Source: Tannerella forsythia | GTDB taxonomy: Bacteria > Bacteroidota > Bacteroidia > Bacteroidales > Tannerellaceae | Length of the DNA stretch: 64,000 bases | Assembly: GCF_001006485.1 (NCBI RefSeq) | Contig: NZ_JUET01000058.1 | Coordinates: forward strand, 372,001-436,000 | Direction of reading: 5' to 3' | Part shown: one piece after another, positions 55,442-64,000 of the stretch | Numbering within the stretch: the stretch's first letter is position 1 | How the letters are laid out: the number at the start of each line of letters is the position of its first letter | The notes under the pieces: model-generated | Told to the model about the DNA's origin: nothing | Database searches by the model: none | Seen by the model: the letters and a program-made list of their open reading frames with translations, nothing else | Position numbers and translations under genes: made by a program

Positions 55442-55826
55442 ATTGCATCCTCCGGTTACAAGGTTGGTTACTGCGGATTTGCTTGCTCGCGGGCAACCGG
55501 GGTCCGTCGGCTGCGAGAAAAACTGTCTTTTTCATAATCGCTTTGTTTTTATGAAGAAAAGATACGCAACACCCCTCGCTCCGCATGCGACATACGGAGA
55601 GATAAGAAGTTATTATATGGACATTAACAAATGTTAAATAGGGAGGGGTAAGCAGATGTTTGCCCGGTCGGGCGTCAGGGCGCAAGGCACGGTTCGGAGC
55701 GGTGTGCGCGTCCGTCCGTGGCGTTATCGATAGTGTTTGTTTGTTTCTGCCTTTCATACCCGGCCCTGTTTTTATTTTTGACGGTACAAAGATATAACAG
55801 ATTTTTAAGTTATACAATGAATACAT
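55376..55826 (-). repeat. Duplicated HU-like leader (copy 1)
   Basis: About 450 bp related at a visible 80-85% to 57100-57550, with no net indels in the parts I aligned. It carries the leader ORF and its stop overlapping the ATG (see findings) and the TATCTTTG -7 box (CAAAGATA at 55787-55794). Confidence 0.75.
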
Positions 55827-56430
55827 TGCTCAATTTTGCTGTTTGCTGACCGCTGAAATTACACCTGGAGGGATATTCATATCAATGCCATGGTGGGCGA
55901 ACACGGAATGGGCGAACACAAGGTTCGCCCCTACACGGCATAACATAATTCAATTGATTGTTAATGGTCAATTGTTAATTGTTATGCGTGGTACATGGTA
56001 CGTACTGCGCCCATTCGCGCCATTCGCGCCATTTGCGTTCGGACACCACACAAAAAAAGGGCGAACACAAGGTTCGCCCCTACACGGCATACCGACGGCT
56101 GTTTGCTGATGGCTGAAATTACATCCGACGCCTGCCCGAGGCCCAAGGACGGAATTAATGGTCAATGGTTAATTGTCAATTGTTATGCGTGGTACACGCC
56201 AAATCATGTATCCGGCATAACCATTAACCATTGACAATTAACCATTAATTTGTCATTCAGAGCGAAGCGAAGAATCTCTTTCCTCTTCCTCGCGAGATTC
56301 CTCACTGCGTTCGGAATGACAAAGGGGAGCCGTTGGGAAAGCACCTTTCCCCGTGCTGGGAAAGCATCCTTCCCAGTACTGGGAAAGCATCCTTCCCCGT
56401 ATTGGGAAAGCGGCTTTCCCAAAATAGCGG
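55827..56430. repeat. Intergenic repeats between the leader copy and the HU-like gene
   Basis: Family A hairpins near 55910-55931 and 56059-56081; family C blocks at about 55945-56000 and 56155-56250; one family B palindrome at 56252-56320. Then the 23-bp tandem GGGAAAGC array (56335-56420). No gene seen. Confidence 0.65.
56335..56420. repeat. Four-unit tandem array of small hairpins
   Basis: Units of 23 bp (last one 17) begin at 56335, 56358, 56381 and 56404: GGGAAAGC(A/G)... followed by CTTTCCC or CTTCCC. Each unit can fold on its own (GGGAAAGC/CTTTCCC). They end 11 bases after the stop of the HU-like gene (minus strand), where a terminator would be expected. Confidence 0.7.
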
Positions 56431-57165
56431 TTATTTGACGGTCAGCGGCCGATCGAATACGGCAGAGCGTACTTCTTTAAGCAGCTTGTTTCCGGTCGAA
56501 TACTGCGTCGTTACTTCCAACTGATACGTCCCGGCGGGGAGGGCGGGGATGATGATCATCAGCTCCGAGGGGTTGTTGACCACGATGTCGCCTTCGTCCA
56601 CCTTGGTGGCGGTGTTCGTCGCCGTCTCGCGGAAGAAGATGCCGACGCCGGGCTTGTCGCCCACCACGCGGAGCTTCGTTCCGGTCACGCGCAGGTTGAA
56701 CCCGGGCGTGAGCACCTCGTTCACCGTGCGGCTCTTCATGTCTTCGACCTGACCGATATACAGTCCGGTCTCGGCTACGCCCATAATCTTAACCTCGACG
56801 TCTTCGATCTCGCGACGCATCAGTTCGCCCTGCGTAAACTGGAACTGGAGCGTGTGACGCTGCGGATCGAACGTTTCGTTGGGATTCAGAAATACGCCGC
56901 GTACGACGGGCATGGCCGTGAAATAGCCGGTGTTGACGGCGAAACCGTCGCACAGGCGATAGGCCATTTCCTTGAGGAAGAGTTCTACGGCATGGCTCAT
57001 GGCGGCGTCGGAGACGTCGGCTCCGCCGCGGGTGGCGGCCGAGTGACAGATGTCGGCCACGGAGAGGCTTCGTTCGGAGCTGACGCGGGCGGTGAAATCG
57101 TTCGGGTCGGGCGTCAGCAGGTTGTCGTAGAGATACGCTTTGATGGTGTGCCTTGTTTTACTCAT
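56431..57165 (-). CDS. HU-like DNA-binding / DUF4469 domain protein
   Basis: 244 residues. Residues 1-120 resemble the N-terminal HU-like DNA-binding domain of Bacteroidetes (SKTRHTIKAYLYDNLLTPDP, DICHSAATRGGADVSDAAMS, VELFLKEMAYRLCDGFAVNT, GYFTAMPVVRGVF). Residues about 130-244 are a DUF4469-like beta domain (PGFNLRVTGTKLRVVGDKPG, LMIIIPALPAGTYQLEVTTQ, ending SAVFDRPLTVK). Function is not established; these are abundant nucleoid-associated-like proteins. The leader is 345 bases long; see the ORF ending at its start. Confidence 0.85.
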   Translation of the reverse strand: MSKTRHTIKAYLYDNLLTPDPNDFTARVSSERSLSVADICHSAATRGGADVSDAAMSHAVELFLKEMAYRLCDGFAVNTGYFTAMPVVRGVFLNPNETFDPQRHTLQFQFTQGELMRREIEDVEVKIMGVAETGLYIGQVEDMKSRTVNEVLTPGFNLRVTGTKLRVVGDKPGVGIFFRETATNTATKVDEGDIVVNNPSELMIIIPALPAGTYQLEVTTQYSTGNKLLKEVRSAVFDRPLTVK

Positions 57166-57550
57166 GATTGTGTCCTCCTGCTAAAAGGTTGGTTACTGCG
57201 GATTCGCTTACTTGCGGGCAGCCGGAATCCGTCGGCCGCGAGAAAAACTGTCTTTTTCATAATCGCTTTGTTTTTATAATGAAAAAATGCGCAACCCTCA
57301 TCGCTCCGCATGCGACATACGGAGACGTAAGAGGTTGTTATGTGTGTATTAATAAACGTCAAATAAGAGGAGGTAAATTGAGGCGTTATCGGTCGTGGGT
57401 CAGGGTGTGAGGTACGGTTCGGTGTGGCGTGCGCGTCCGTCCGTAGCGTTATCGATAGTATCTGTCTGCCTTTGCCTTTCATCAAGACTGTTCCTGTTTA
57501 TTTATTCTTAACGGTGCAAAGATATAACAATTTTCCAAGTTAGATAATGA
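57100..57550 (-). repeat. HU-like leader and 5' end (copy 2, active gene)
   Basis: The copy attached to the intact gene, matching 55376-55826. It includes the CAAAGATA box (57517-57524; TATCTTTG on the minus strand) and a leader open frame ending in the overlapping TGA. Confidence 0.75.
57517..57524 (-). promoter_or_regulatory. -7 box of the HU-like gene
   Basis: TATCTTTG on the minus strand (plus CAAAGATA). No clear TTTG at the expected spacing. The same box is conserved in the duplicate at 55787-55794. Confidence 0.45.
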
Positions 57551-57644
57551 GCAAATTACTCAATTTCGCCTCGACTTTTCTCTTTCAAAACGATTCGTCG
57601 GCGGTTTTTTATGTTGCCAAAGACAGGGGGTTAAGCTTTTTATG

Positions 57645-57652
57645 TACCTTTG
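57645..57652 (+). promoter_or_regulatory. -7 box of the helicase gene
   Basis: TACCTTTG. It overlaps an in-frame ATG at 57642, which therefore cannot be the translation start. No -33 TTTG is visible at 19-21 bases. Confidence 0.45.
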
Positions 57653-57710
57653 CGAAGTGAAAATAGAATCGGACGAAATAATAAATCTGCATCAATCCCT
57701 ACCTTTCTGT

Positions 57711-59870
57711 ATGAATCCCAACTCATCTGTCGACATCTACGCTTTGGCTGAAAAGTTCGTCGAGCAAACGGCCTGTCCCGTTTTTTTGACCGGCAAGGCC
57801 GGGACCGGCAAGACGACTTTTCTGAAGCATCTCCGTGAGCATACGCAGAAGCAGATGGCCGTCATTGCCCCTACGGGAGTGGCGGCGATCAACGCCGGAG
57901 GCGTCACGATCCATTCGTTCTTTCAACTGCCCTTCACTCCGTTCGCCCCGATCCCGCAGGGACGGAAAAACCTGATTGCGAAGAGTAAACTTACGACTGT
58001 CCGCCGAAAAGTACTGCAAGAGCTGGAGCTTCTCGTCATCGACGAAATCAGTATGGTGCGTGCCGATCTGCTCGATGCCGTCGATACCATGTTGCGCCAT
58101 TTCCGTTATCGCGCCAACGAACCGTTCGGCGGCGTACAGGTTGTTTATATCGGCGACATGTACCAGCTCTCTCCGGTCGTGCCGGACGAAGAATGGCAAT
58201 TGCTCTCACAGTTCTACGAAGGGCCTTATTTCTTTCAGAGCAAGGTCGTCCGGCAACAGCCTCCCGTTTTTATCGAACTGGATCGTGTCTTCCGACAAAC
58301 GAACGAACAGTTTATCTCCCTGCTCAACGAAGTGCGCAATAACTGCCTGACGGAAGCAGGCGAACAATGCCTTAACAGCCGTTACATCCCCGACTTCCGC
58401 CCTTCAAACGAAGACGGCTATATTACGCTGACGACGCACAATGCCAAAGCAGACCGTATCAATTATGAGGAACTGGACAAAATCGACCGGGATATTTTTT
58501 ACTTTGATGCGCAGGTACAGGGCGATTTTCCGGAGAAAAGTTTCCCGAACGACGAACGATTGAAGTTAAAGAAAGGTGCACGTGTGATGTTTATCGCCAA
58601 CGATATGGAGACTCCCCGCCGCTACTACAACGGAAAAATCGGGGTGGTTACCGACATCGATGAAGAGCATATCCGGGTAAAAACCGATCCCGACGATGAA
58701 CCGATCGAGGTCAAGCGGGAAACATGGCAAAATATTCATTACACCGTCAACAAAGAGACGAACCAGATCGAAGAGCATAAGCTCGGCAGCTATACGCAAT
58801 ATCCGCTACGGCTGGCCTGGGCTATTACAATACATAAAAGCCAGGGACTTACGTTCGATCGGGTCGTCATCGATGCGCAGGCCGCGTTTGCTCCGGGACA
58901 GATCTATGTGGCGCTCAGTCGCTGTCGCTCGCTCGAGGGCATCGTCCTCTCTTCACCCCTCAACACGCAGGCTTTGCAGGTCGACAGACACATCGTCCGC
59001 TATGTGCAGCAAAAACCTTCGGCCCGCGAGTTGGAGGCGCAAATCAATGTTTTTAAAGAACGTTACAATGAACAGGTGTTGTTTGATATCTTCAATTTCA
59101 GCGATATGGTCTACGAAATGCGAAGGTTCTATGAACAAACCGTTAACGAGAAGAACGCCTTCAATGACGAAACGCTTCCTTTCATCAGCCGGATGATGGA
59201 TCAGACCGACCGCCTGAACCGGGTGACAACCACGTTCCGCAAACAGCTGCAATACCTTCTTCATACCTCCGATACTCAACGGACAAACGAACGCATCAGA
59301 GCCGCTTCGGATTATTTTGCTACGCATTTGACGTCGCTCATCGCCGAAGGGGAGAAATCGCCCGCCCGCACCGATAGCCGTGCGTCGGCACGTGACTATA
59401 ACGATGCCCTGACGACGATCCTTACTCGTCTGGCCTATAAAAAACATCTGATTGGGGGGATAGGCGATGGTTTTTCCATAACCCGCTACTTCGAACTGAA
59501 AGCTACATTTACCGCTCCTCCCGGCCCCGTCAACGCGTACGCGGCAGCCCATAAAGAGTTGAAGACGGAAACGGAGCATCAGGAATTGTTCAGGCTGCTG
59601 GCCGGCTTACGGAAAGAGTTGTGCGAAGAAACCGGCGCACCGGCTTATCTCGTAGCCGCTACGAAAACATTGATCGAATTATGCAACATGCGCCCTCAAA
59701 CACCCGAGGAATTGATGGGTGTCAAGGGATTCGGAAAGATTAAGACACAGAAATACGGCGATCGCTTTCTGGAAATTATCAACGAGTATTGTCGCAAATA
59801 CAGCCTGAGCTCACTGATCGATACTTCCGATCATACGAAGAAAAGAAAGAGGCGAAAAACCGACTCGTGA
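57711..59870 (+). CDS. Pif1-type DNA helicase with C-terminal HRDC-like domain
   Basis: 719 residues, SF1B helicase. Walker A LTGKAGTGKTTFLKHL (about residues 30-40) then VIAPTGVAAINAGGVTIHSF, motif II LLVIDEISMVRADLLDAVD, QVVYIGDMYQLSPV, and the C-terminal motor motifs VTTHNAKADRINYEEL and AWAITIHKSQGLTFDRVVID with VALSRCRSLEGIVLSS (motif VI). Residues about 650-715 form an HRDC-like domain (LRKELCEETGAPAYLVAATK ... MGVKGFGKIKTQKYGDRFLE). It should unwind or remodel DNA 5' to 3'. Start ATG 57711 (MNPNSSV): the upstream ATG 57642 overlaps the -7 box. Confidence 0.9.
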   Translation: MNPNSSVDIYALAEKFVEQTACPVFLTGKAGTGKTTFLKHLREHTQKQMAVIAPTGVAAINAGGVTIHSFFQLPFTPFAPIPQGRKNLIAKSKLTTVRRKVLQELELLVIDEISMVRADLLDAVDTMLRHFRYRANEPFGGVQVVYIGDMYQLSPVVPDEEWQLLSQFYEGPYFFQSKVVRQQPPVFIELDRVFRQTNEQFISLLNEVRNNCLTEAGEQCLNSRYIPDFRPSNEDGYITLTTHNAKADRINYEELDKIDRDIFYFDAQVQGDFPEKSFPNDERLKLKKGARVMFIANDMETPRRYYNGKIGVVTDIDEEHIRVKTDPDDEPIEVKRETWQNIHYTVNKETNQIEEHKLGSYTQYPLRLAWAITIHKSQGLTFDRVVIDAQAAFAPGQIYVALSRCRSLEGIVLSSPLNTQALQVDRHIVRYVQQKPSARELEAQINVFKERYNEQVLFDIFNFSDMVYEMRRFYEQTVNEKNAFNDETLPFISRMMDQTDRLNRVTTTFRKQLQYLLHTSDTQRTNERIRAASDYFATHLTSLIAEGEKSPARTDSRASARDYNDALTTILTRLAYKKHLIGGIGDGFSITRYFELKATFTAPPGPVNAYAAAHKELKTETEHQELFRLLAGLRKELCEETGAPAYLVAATKTLIELCNMRPQTPEELMGVKGFGKIKTQKYGDRFLEIINEYCRKYSLSSLIDTSDHTKKRKRRKTDS

Positions 59871-59971
59871 AAGCATTTCATGCCGAAGCCGACGTATGAC
59901 TGCCCATAAGTAAAAAGCGGTTAGAAAACAATTGATTGGATGTTCTTCTGTAAAAAAAAGCGATAAAAAGG

Positions 59972-60002
59972 TTTGCAGAAAACAAAATAACTTCTACTTT
60001 TG
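59972..60002 (+). promoter_or_regulatory. Promoter of tRNA-Lys
   Basis: TTTG at 59972-59975, a 19-base spacer and TACTTTTG at 59995-60002: an excellent match to the Bacteroidetes consensus, 35 bases before the tRNA. Confidence 0.75.
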
Positions 60003-60037
60003 CACTCGCTAAGTCGGGAAAGACTTTGTTATTGTAT

Positions 60038-60110
60038 GACTCCGTAGCTCAGTTGGTAGAGCAAATGACTCTTAATCATTGGGTCGAGAGTTCGAGTCTC
60101 TCCGGGGTCA
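60038..60110 (+). tRNA. tRNA-Lys(CTT)
   Basis: 73 nt without encoded CCA. Acceptor GACTCCG/CGGGGTC, D arm GCTCAGTTGGTAGAGC, anticodon stem AATGA/TCATT with loop CTCTTAA (anticodon CTT), T arm GAGAGTTCGAGTCTCTC, discriminator A at 60110. Confidence 0.96.
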
Positions 60111-60133
60111 CATCATGCAAAAGGTTTCTTAAT

Positions 60134-60162
60134 AGGGTTTTACGGCACTGTCGTAAGACCCT
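60134..60162 (+). terminator. Terminator after tRNA-Lys
   Basis: AGGGTTTTACG (60134-60144) pairs with CGTAAGACCCT (60152-60162), with one G-T, around a 7-base loop; GTTTTCGTTTCG follows. Likely ends the tRNA transcript. Confidence 0.55.
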
Positions 60163-60719
60163 GTTTTCGTTTCGGGGGGGGCGAGTGATGCACCTGAAGT
60201 CTTCCTGGGACAACGACTGCAAGGAAAGGGTTTACTTTTATCCCAAATTACGCGATAGATTGTTCGGCGTTTACCATTAATAATGGATGTGCGAATGTAC
60301 GACAATGGTTACGTCAGGCTTACAGCCCTCCCAACGGGGATATTGCTTTTTCCCCAACGCTTCGCTTCCGCTCCGCATCGGGCTGAATTATCTCGCCCTT
60401 TCAGGGCTGTTTTTCAATGGTTAATTGTCAATGGTTATTTGTCGGGTACATGATTCGGCGTGTACCACGCATAACCATTAACCATTGTCCGAAAGGGCTG
60501 AAAGCCCGAATTATTTCAGCCCCATCCCGCAAGGGTGGGGTATCGACATCCGGACCTTGTTCGGAGGGCTGAAGGCCTGAATTAAATTCATTCTTATTTC
60601 TTCTATTGCGTAATCTGGGTTTATTCCGGCATCTCATCGCGTCATTTGTTCGAAGGAACCATTTTTTTTACCTATCTTTGAGGCGTAATTAAATAACCAT
60701 TAATCATAAGGAATTATAT
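60163..60719. repeat. Intergenic region before purL with repeat copies
   Basis: Contains a family C block at about 60415-60490 (TTGTCAATGGTTATTTGTCG, then GTACATGATTCGGCGTGTAC) and a family D copy at about 60490-60545 (AAAGGGCTGAAAGCCC and on). A -7 box for purL, TATCTTTG, lies at 60673-60680. No gene is credible in 60163-60670. Confidence 0.55.
60673..60680 (+). promoter_or_regulatory. -7 box of purL
   Basis: TATCTTTG, 40 bases before the purL ATG. A TTTG at 60645-60648 is 24 bases upstream, longer than the usual spacing. Confidence 0.5.
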
Positions 60720-63700
60720 ATGATTCAGTTTTTTCAATCGTCGGACAAGAGCGTCTTAGCGGTAGAGACCTCCCATACATTCTCGAAGAACGATATCGAA
60801 AAATTAATCTGGCTGTTCAGCGGCGCCACTCCGGTAGAGGCGGATGTGGTTAAGGGACGATTTGTCGGGCCGCGTCGTGAGATGATCACGCCGTGGAGCA
60901 CGAATGCTGTCGAAATCACGCAGAACATGGGCCTGGAAGGAATTTCGCGTATCGAAGAATATGTTCCCCTCTCGCCGGAGAAGGGACATGACCCGATGTT
61001 GCAACATGTCTATGACAACCTTGACCAGCAACTGTTCACGATCGACCGGAAGCCTGATCCGATCGTGTATATCGACGATATTGCGGCCTACAACGAGCAG
61101 GAAGGACTTGCGCTGAGCGCCGACGAGGTGGGCTACCTCAACGAAGTAAGCAAAAAACTGAAACGTAACCTGACCGACAGCGAAGTGTTCGGGTTTTCGC
61201 AGGTGAATTCCGAGCATTGCCGGCATAAAATCTTCGGTGGTACCTTCATTATCGACGGCGAAGAAAAGGAGCATTCCCTCTTTGCTCTGATCAAAAAAAC
61301 ATCGGCCGAGAACCCGAACAAGCTGGTGTCGGCCTATAAAGACAATGTAGCATTCAATGCCGGCCCGACCGTCGAGCAGTTCGCTCCTCTGTCGGCCGAT
61401 AAGCCCGATTATTTCTCGATCAAGAAGATCGATACCGTACTGTCGCTGAAAGCCGAAACGCATAATTTCCCGACAACCGTCGAGCCGTTCAACGGTGCCG
61501 CTACCGGCACGGGAGGCGAGATTCGCGATCGTCTGGGCGGAGGCAAGGCTTCTCTTCCCATAGCGGGAACGGCTGTATATATGACCTCCTATCCCCGCAC
61601 CGAAGAAAACCGCTCATGGGAGAACATACTCGATCCGCGTCGATGGTTGTATCAGTCGCCCGAACAAATCCTGATCAAAGCATCGAACGGCGCCTCCGAT
61701 TTCGGGAATAAGTTCGGACAACCGCTGATCTGCGGGTCGTTGCTCACTTACGAGCACACCGAGAACGAGAAGAAATATGCATACGACAAAGTCATCATGC
61801 TGGCCGGAGGCGTGGGCTACGCCAACAAACGCGACGCCCTCAAAGGTGATCCGAAGCCGAAGGAAAAAGTGGTGATCATCGGAGGTGATAATTACCGCAT
61901 CGGTATGGGTGGAGGCGCTGTCTCGTCGGTCGATACGGGACAATATACAAGCGGTATCGAGTTGAATGCCGTGCAGCGTGCCAATCCGGAGATGCAGAAA
62001 CGGGCGGCCAACGTGATCCGTGCCATCGCCGAGTCCGAAAGTAACCCCATCATCTCGATCCACGACCATGGAGCGGGGGGACACCTGAACTGTCTGTCCG
62101 AGCTTGTCGAAGCGACCGGCGGACATATCGACATGTCGAAGCTCCCCGTCGGCGATCCGACCCTTTCGGCGAAGGAAATTATCGGGAACGAGAGCCAGGA
62201 ACGTATGGGGTTGTTGATGAAAGAAAAAGACGTTGAGCGTGTGCGGCGTATCGCTGAACGTGAACGCGCTCCGATGTACGTTGTCGGTCAAACGACGGAT
62301 GACATGAAGTTTGTTTTCGAGCAGCAGGATGGCGTACGCCCCATCGATATCAAACTCGAGTACATGTTCGGTAAGCCGCCGCGTACCATCATGGAAGATC
62401 AGACGGTCGACGAAGCATATTCTCCTGTAAAATATAAGGAAGCCGATTTGCACCGCTACCTCGAAAATGTGCTCCAGCTCGAAGCCGTAGCCTGCAAAGA
62501 CTGGCTGACGAACAAGGTCGACCGCAGTGTAACGGGTAAGATCGCCCGCCAACAGTGTCAGGGAGAGTTGCAGCTGCCGCTCAGCGACCTTGGCGCTGTG
62601 GCGCTCGACTATCGCGGTCAGGCCGGTATGGCTACCTCCATCGGCCATGCTCCGCAAGTCGCGTTGATCGACCCGGCCGCCGGATCGGTGATGGCGATTG
62701 CCGAAGCACTGACGAATATTGTTTTTGCCCCGCTGGCCGATGGGCTTACCAGTGTTTCGTTAAGCGCTAACTGGATGTGGCCCTGCCGAAATAAGGGCGA
62801 GGATGCAAGGCTCTACAAAGCCGTTGAGGCGGCATCGGATTTTGCCTGCGCACTCGGTATCAACATCCCGACCGGCAAGGATTCTCTTTCGATGACCCAG
62901 AAATACGGCACGGACAAAGTCTTTTCGCCCGGCACGGTGATTATCTCGGCTGCAGGTGAAGTGAGCGACATCCGCAAGATTGTTTCGCCCGTACTTCTGC
63001 GTGACAAACATACCTATATATATTATATCGATTTCTCGTTCGATGCTCTCCGTCTCGGCGGTTCGGCTTTCGCACAGTCGCTCGGTAAAGTGGGCAGTGA
63101 GGCGCCGACGGTCAGAGACTTCGATTACTTCCGCGACGCATTCAATGCCGTACAGGAAGCGATCGACAAAGGGTTGATACTTGCCGGACATGATATTTCG
63201 GCAGGCGGGATGATCACCGCACTGCTCGAAATGTGTTTCGCTAATGTCGAAGGCGGACTGGAAGTGGATTTGAACGCCATAGCCGAAGAAGATATCGTTA
63301 AAATCCTGTTTGCGGAGAATCCGGGTGTCCTCGTTCAGGTGAAAGAGAAGAGCGTCTTCGAGAAGCAGATGCGGGCGGCCGGTATCGGATTCGCACGTAT
63401 CGCACGGCCGACAGACGAACGGCATCTCATCGTGACGAAAGATGATACGACTTATCATTTCGGTATTGATTATATGCGCGATGTCTGGTACAAGTCGTCG
63501 TATCTGCTCGATATGCGGCAGAGTGGGAACGAATGTGCCGGCAACCGGTACGAGAACTACAAGATGCAACCGCTCGAGTACAAGTTCCATAAAGATTTTG
63601 TCGGGACGCTCGCATCTTACAAACTAACGGCCGACCGTCGTAAGCGGAGCGGTGTCCGTGCGGCTATTCTGCGCGACAAGGGCACAAACGGTGAGCGCGA

Positions 63701-64000
63701 GATGGCTTATACGCTCTATCTGGCCGGCTTTGACGTGAAAGACGTGCATCTGACCGACCTCGCTTCGGGGCGTGAAACGCTCGAAGATGTGAACTTCATC
63801 GTCTTCTGCGGCGGATTCTCCAACTCCGACGTGCTCGGTTCCGCCAAGGGGTGGGCTGCCGGTATCCTTTATAACGAGAAGGCCAAGCAAGCCATCGATC
63901 GTTTTTACGCACGTAAAGATACGATGAGCCTCGGCATCTGCAACGGCTGTCAGCTGATGGCCGAACTGGGACTGCTTTATCCTGAACACGAAGAGAAGCA
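60720..64000 (+). CDS. purL: Phosphoribosylformylglycinamidine synthase (3' end beyond the window)
   Basis: ATG 60720 (MIQFFQSSDKSVLAVETSH) with AAGGAATTA upstream; open in frame to base 64000, so about 1093 codons of a usual ~1230. Large-type PurL: the N-terminal PurS-like part, the first AIRS-like half (VNSEHCRHKIFGGTFIIDGE, LKAETHNFPTTVEPFNGAAT, GTGGEIRDRLGGGKAS), the second half (IPTGKDSLSMTQKYGTDKV, GHDISAGGMITALLEM) and the start of the C-terminal glutamine amidotransferase domain (SLGICNGCQLMAELG near base 63940, nucleophile Cys). It makes formylglycinamidine ribonucleotide in purine synthesis, in the cytoplasm. Confidence 0.97.
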   Translation, partial: MIQFFQSSDKSVLAVETSHTFSKNDIEKLIWLFSGATPVEADVVKGRFVGPRREMITPWSTNAVEITQNMGLEGISRIEEYVPLSPEKGHDPMLQHVYDNLDQQLFTIDRKPDPIVYIDDIAAYNEQEGLALSADEVGYLNEVSKKLKRNLTDSEVFGFSQVNSEHCRHKIFGGTFIIDGEEKEHSLFALIKKTSAENPNKLVSAYKDNVAFNAGPTVEQFAPLSADKPDYFSIKKIDTVLSLKAETHNFPTTVEPFNGAATGTGGEIRDRLGGGKASLPIAGTAVYMTSYPRTEENRSWENILDPRRWLYQSPEQILIKASNGASDFGNKFGQPLICGSLLTYEHTENEKKYAYDKVIMLAGGVGYANKRDALKGDPKPKEKVVIIGGDNYRIGMGGGAVSSVDTGQYTSGIELNAVQRANPEMQKRAANVIRAIAESESNPIISIHDHGAGGHLNCLSELVEATGGHIDMSKLPVGDPTLSAKEIIGNESQERMGLLMKEKDVERVRRIAERERAPMYVVGQTTDDMKFVFEQQDGVRPIDIKLEYMFGKPPRTIMEDQTVDEAYSPVKYKEADLHRYLENVLQLEAVACKDWLTNKVDRSVTGKIARQQCQGELQLPLSDLGAVALDYRGQAGMATSIGHAPQVALIDPAAGSVMAIAEALTNIVFAPLADGLTSVSLSANWMWPCRNKGEDARLYKAVEAASDFACALGINIPTGKDSLSMTQKYGTDKVFSPGTVIISAAGEVSDIRKIVSPVLLRDKHTYIYYIDFSFDALRLGGSAFAQSLGKVGSEAPTVRDFDYFRDAFNAVQEAIDKGLILAGHDISAGGMITALLEMCFANVEGGLEVDLNAIAEEDIVKILFAENPGVLVQVKEKSVFEKQMRAAGIGFARIARPTDERHLIVTKDDTTYHFGIDYMRDVWYKSSYLLDMRQSGNECAGNRYENYKMQPLEYKFHKDFVGTLASYKLTADRRKRSGVRAAILRDKGTNGEREMAYTLYLAGFDVKDVHLTDLASGRETLEDVNFIVFCGGFSNSDVLGSAKGWAAGILYNEKAKQAIDRFYARKDTMSLGICNGCQLMAELGLLYPEHEEK

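Noticed and set aside
57642-57710. Upstream ATG of the helicase at 57642
   Set aside because: It overlaps the TACCTTTG -7 box at 57645-57652, so the mRNA would begin downstream of it; ATG 57711 is used instead.

Overview
The window reads as a chromosomal segment of a Bacteroidales bacterium, most likely Tannerellaceae (Tannerella-like). The grounds are: promoters of the Bacteroidetes type (TAnnTTTG -7 boxes, some with TTTG about 19-20 bases upstream); a BspA-like leucine-rich-repeat surface protein; C-terminal type IX secretion (T9SS) sorting domains on two secreted proteins; and Bacteroidetes-specific families (DUF5686, DUF4783, HU-like/DUF4469). The genus is inference, not proof.

Layout. 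1-2982: the 3' end of rpoC and a HerA/DUF853 ATPase. 3405-9241: a tightly overlapping menaquinone operon, menF-menD-menB-menC-menE. About 9260-21204: an accessory region stacked at the 3' end of a tRNA-Leu(CAA) gene. It holds decayed tatC-like and TonB-receptor fragments, then a 10.7-kb island bounded by a 14-bp direct repeat copied from the tRNA end. The island carries a tyrosine integrase, a complete type I restriction-modification set (hsdM, hsdS, hsdR) with a DUF3800 gene between hsdS and hsdR, and several broken genes: a RhuM gene with an internal deletion, an N/C-terminal gene remnant, an IS4-like remnant and a truncated Fic gene.

21446-26001 (minus): hydrolase, endonuclease IV (nfo), a GT-C membrane glycosyltransferase and its GT2 partner. 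26108-33119: a TamB-like plus TamA/BamA-like outer-membrane assembly pair, closed by an unusual 21-bp-periodic terminator array. 33390-35885: a T9SS-tagged GH13 amylase. 36225-44596: a glycan assembly cluster (methyltransferase, flippase, polymerase/ligase-like protein, four glycosyltransferases, an acyltransferase). 44613-50551: housekeeping and envelope genes (rlmH, DUF4783, nadC, DUF5686, a WbpD/WlbB-like acetyltransferase, a RsmI-like methylase).

50.6-57.7 kb is a repeat-rich zone around the BspA-like gene and an HU-like gene whose 5' end and leader are duplicated. It contains four families of short palindromic or imperfectly palindromic repeats. The window ends with a Pif1-type helicase, tRNA-Lys(CTT) and purL, which runs off the edge.

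The most notable items are the DUF3800 gene embedded in the type I RM operon, the stacked tRNA-Leu integration site with a previously occupied att, and the duplicated HU-like leader with an ORF whose stop overlaps the gene's start codon.
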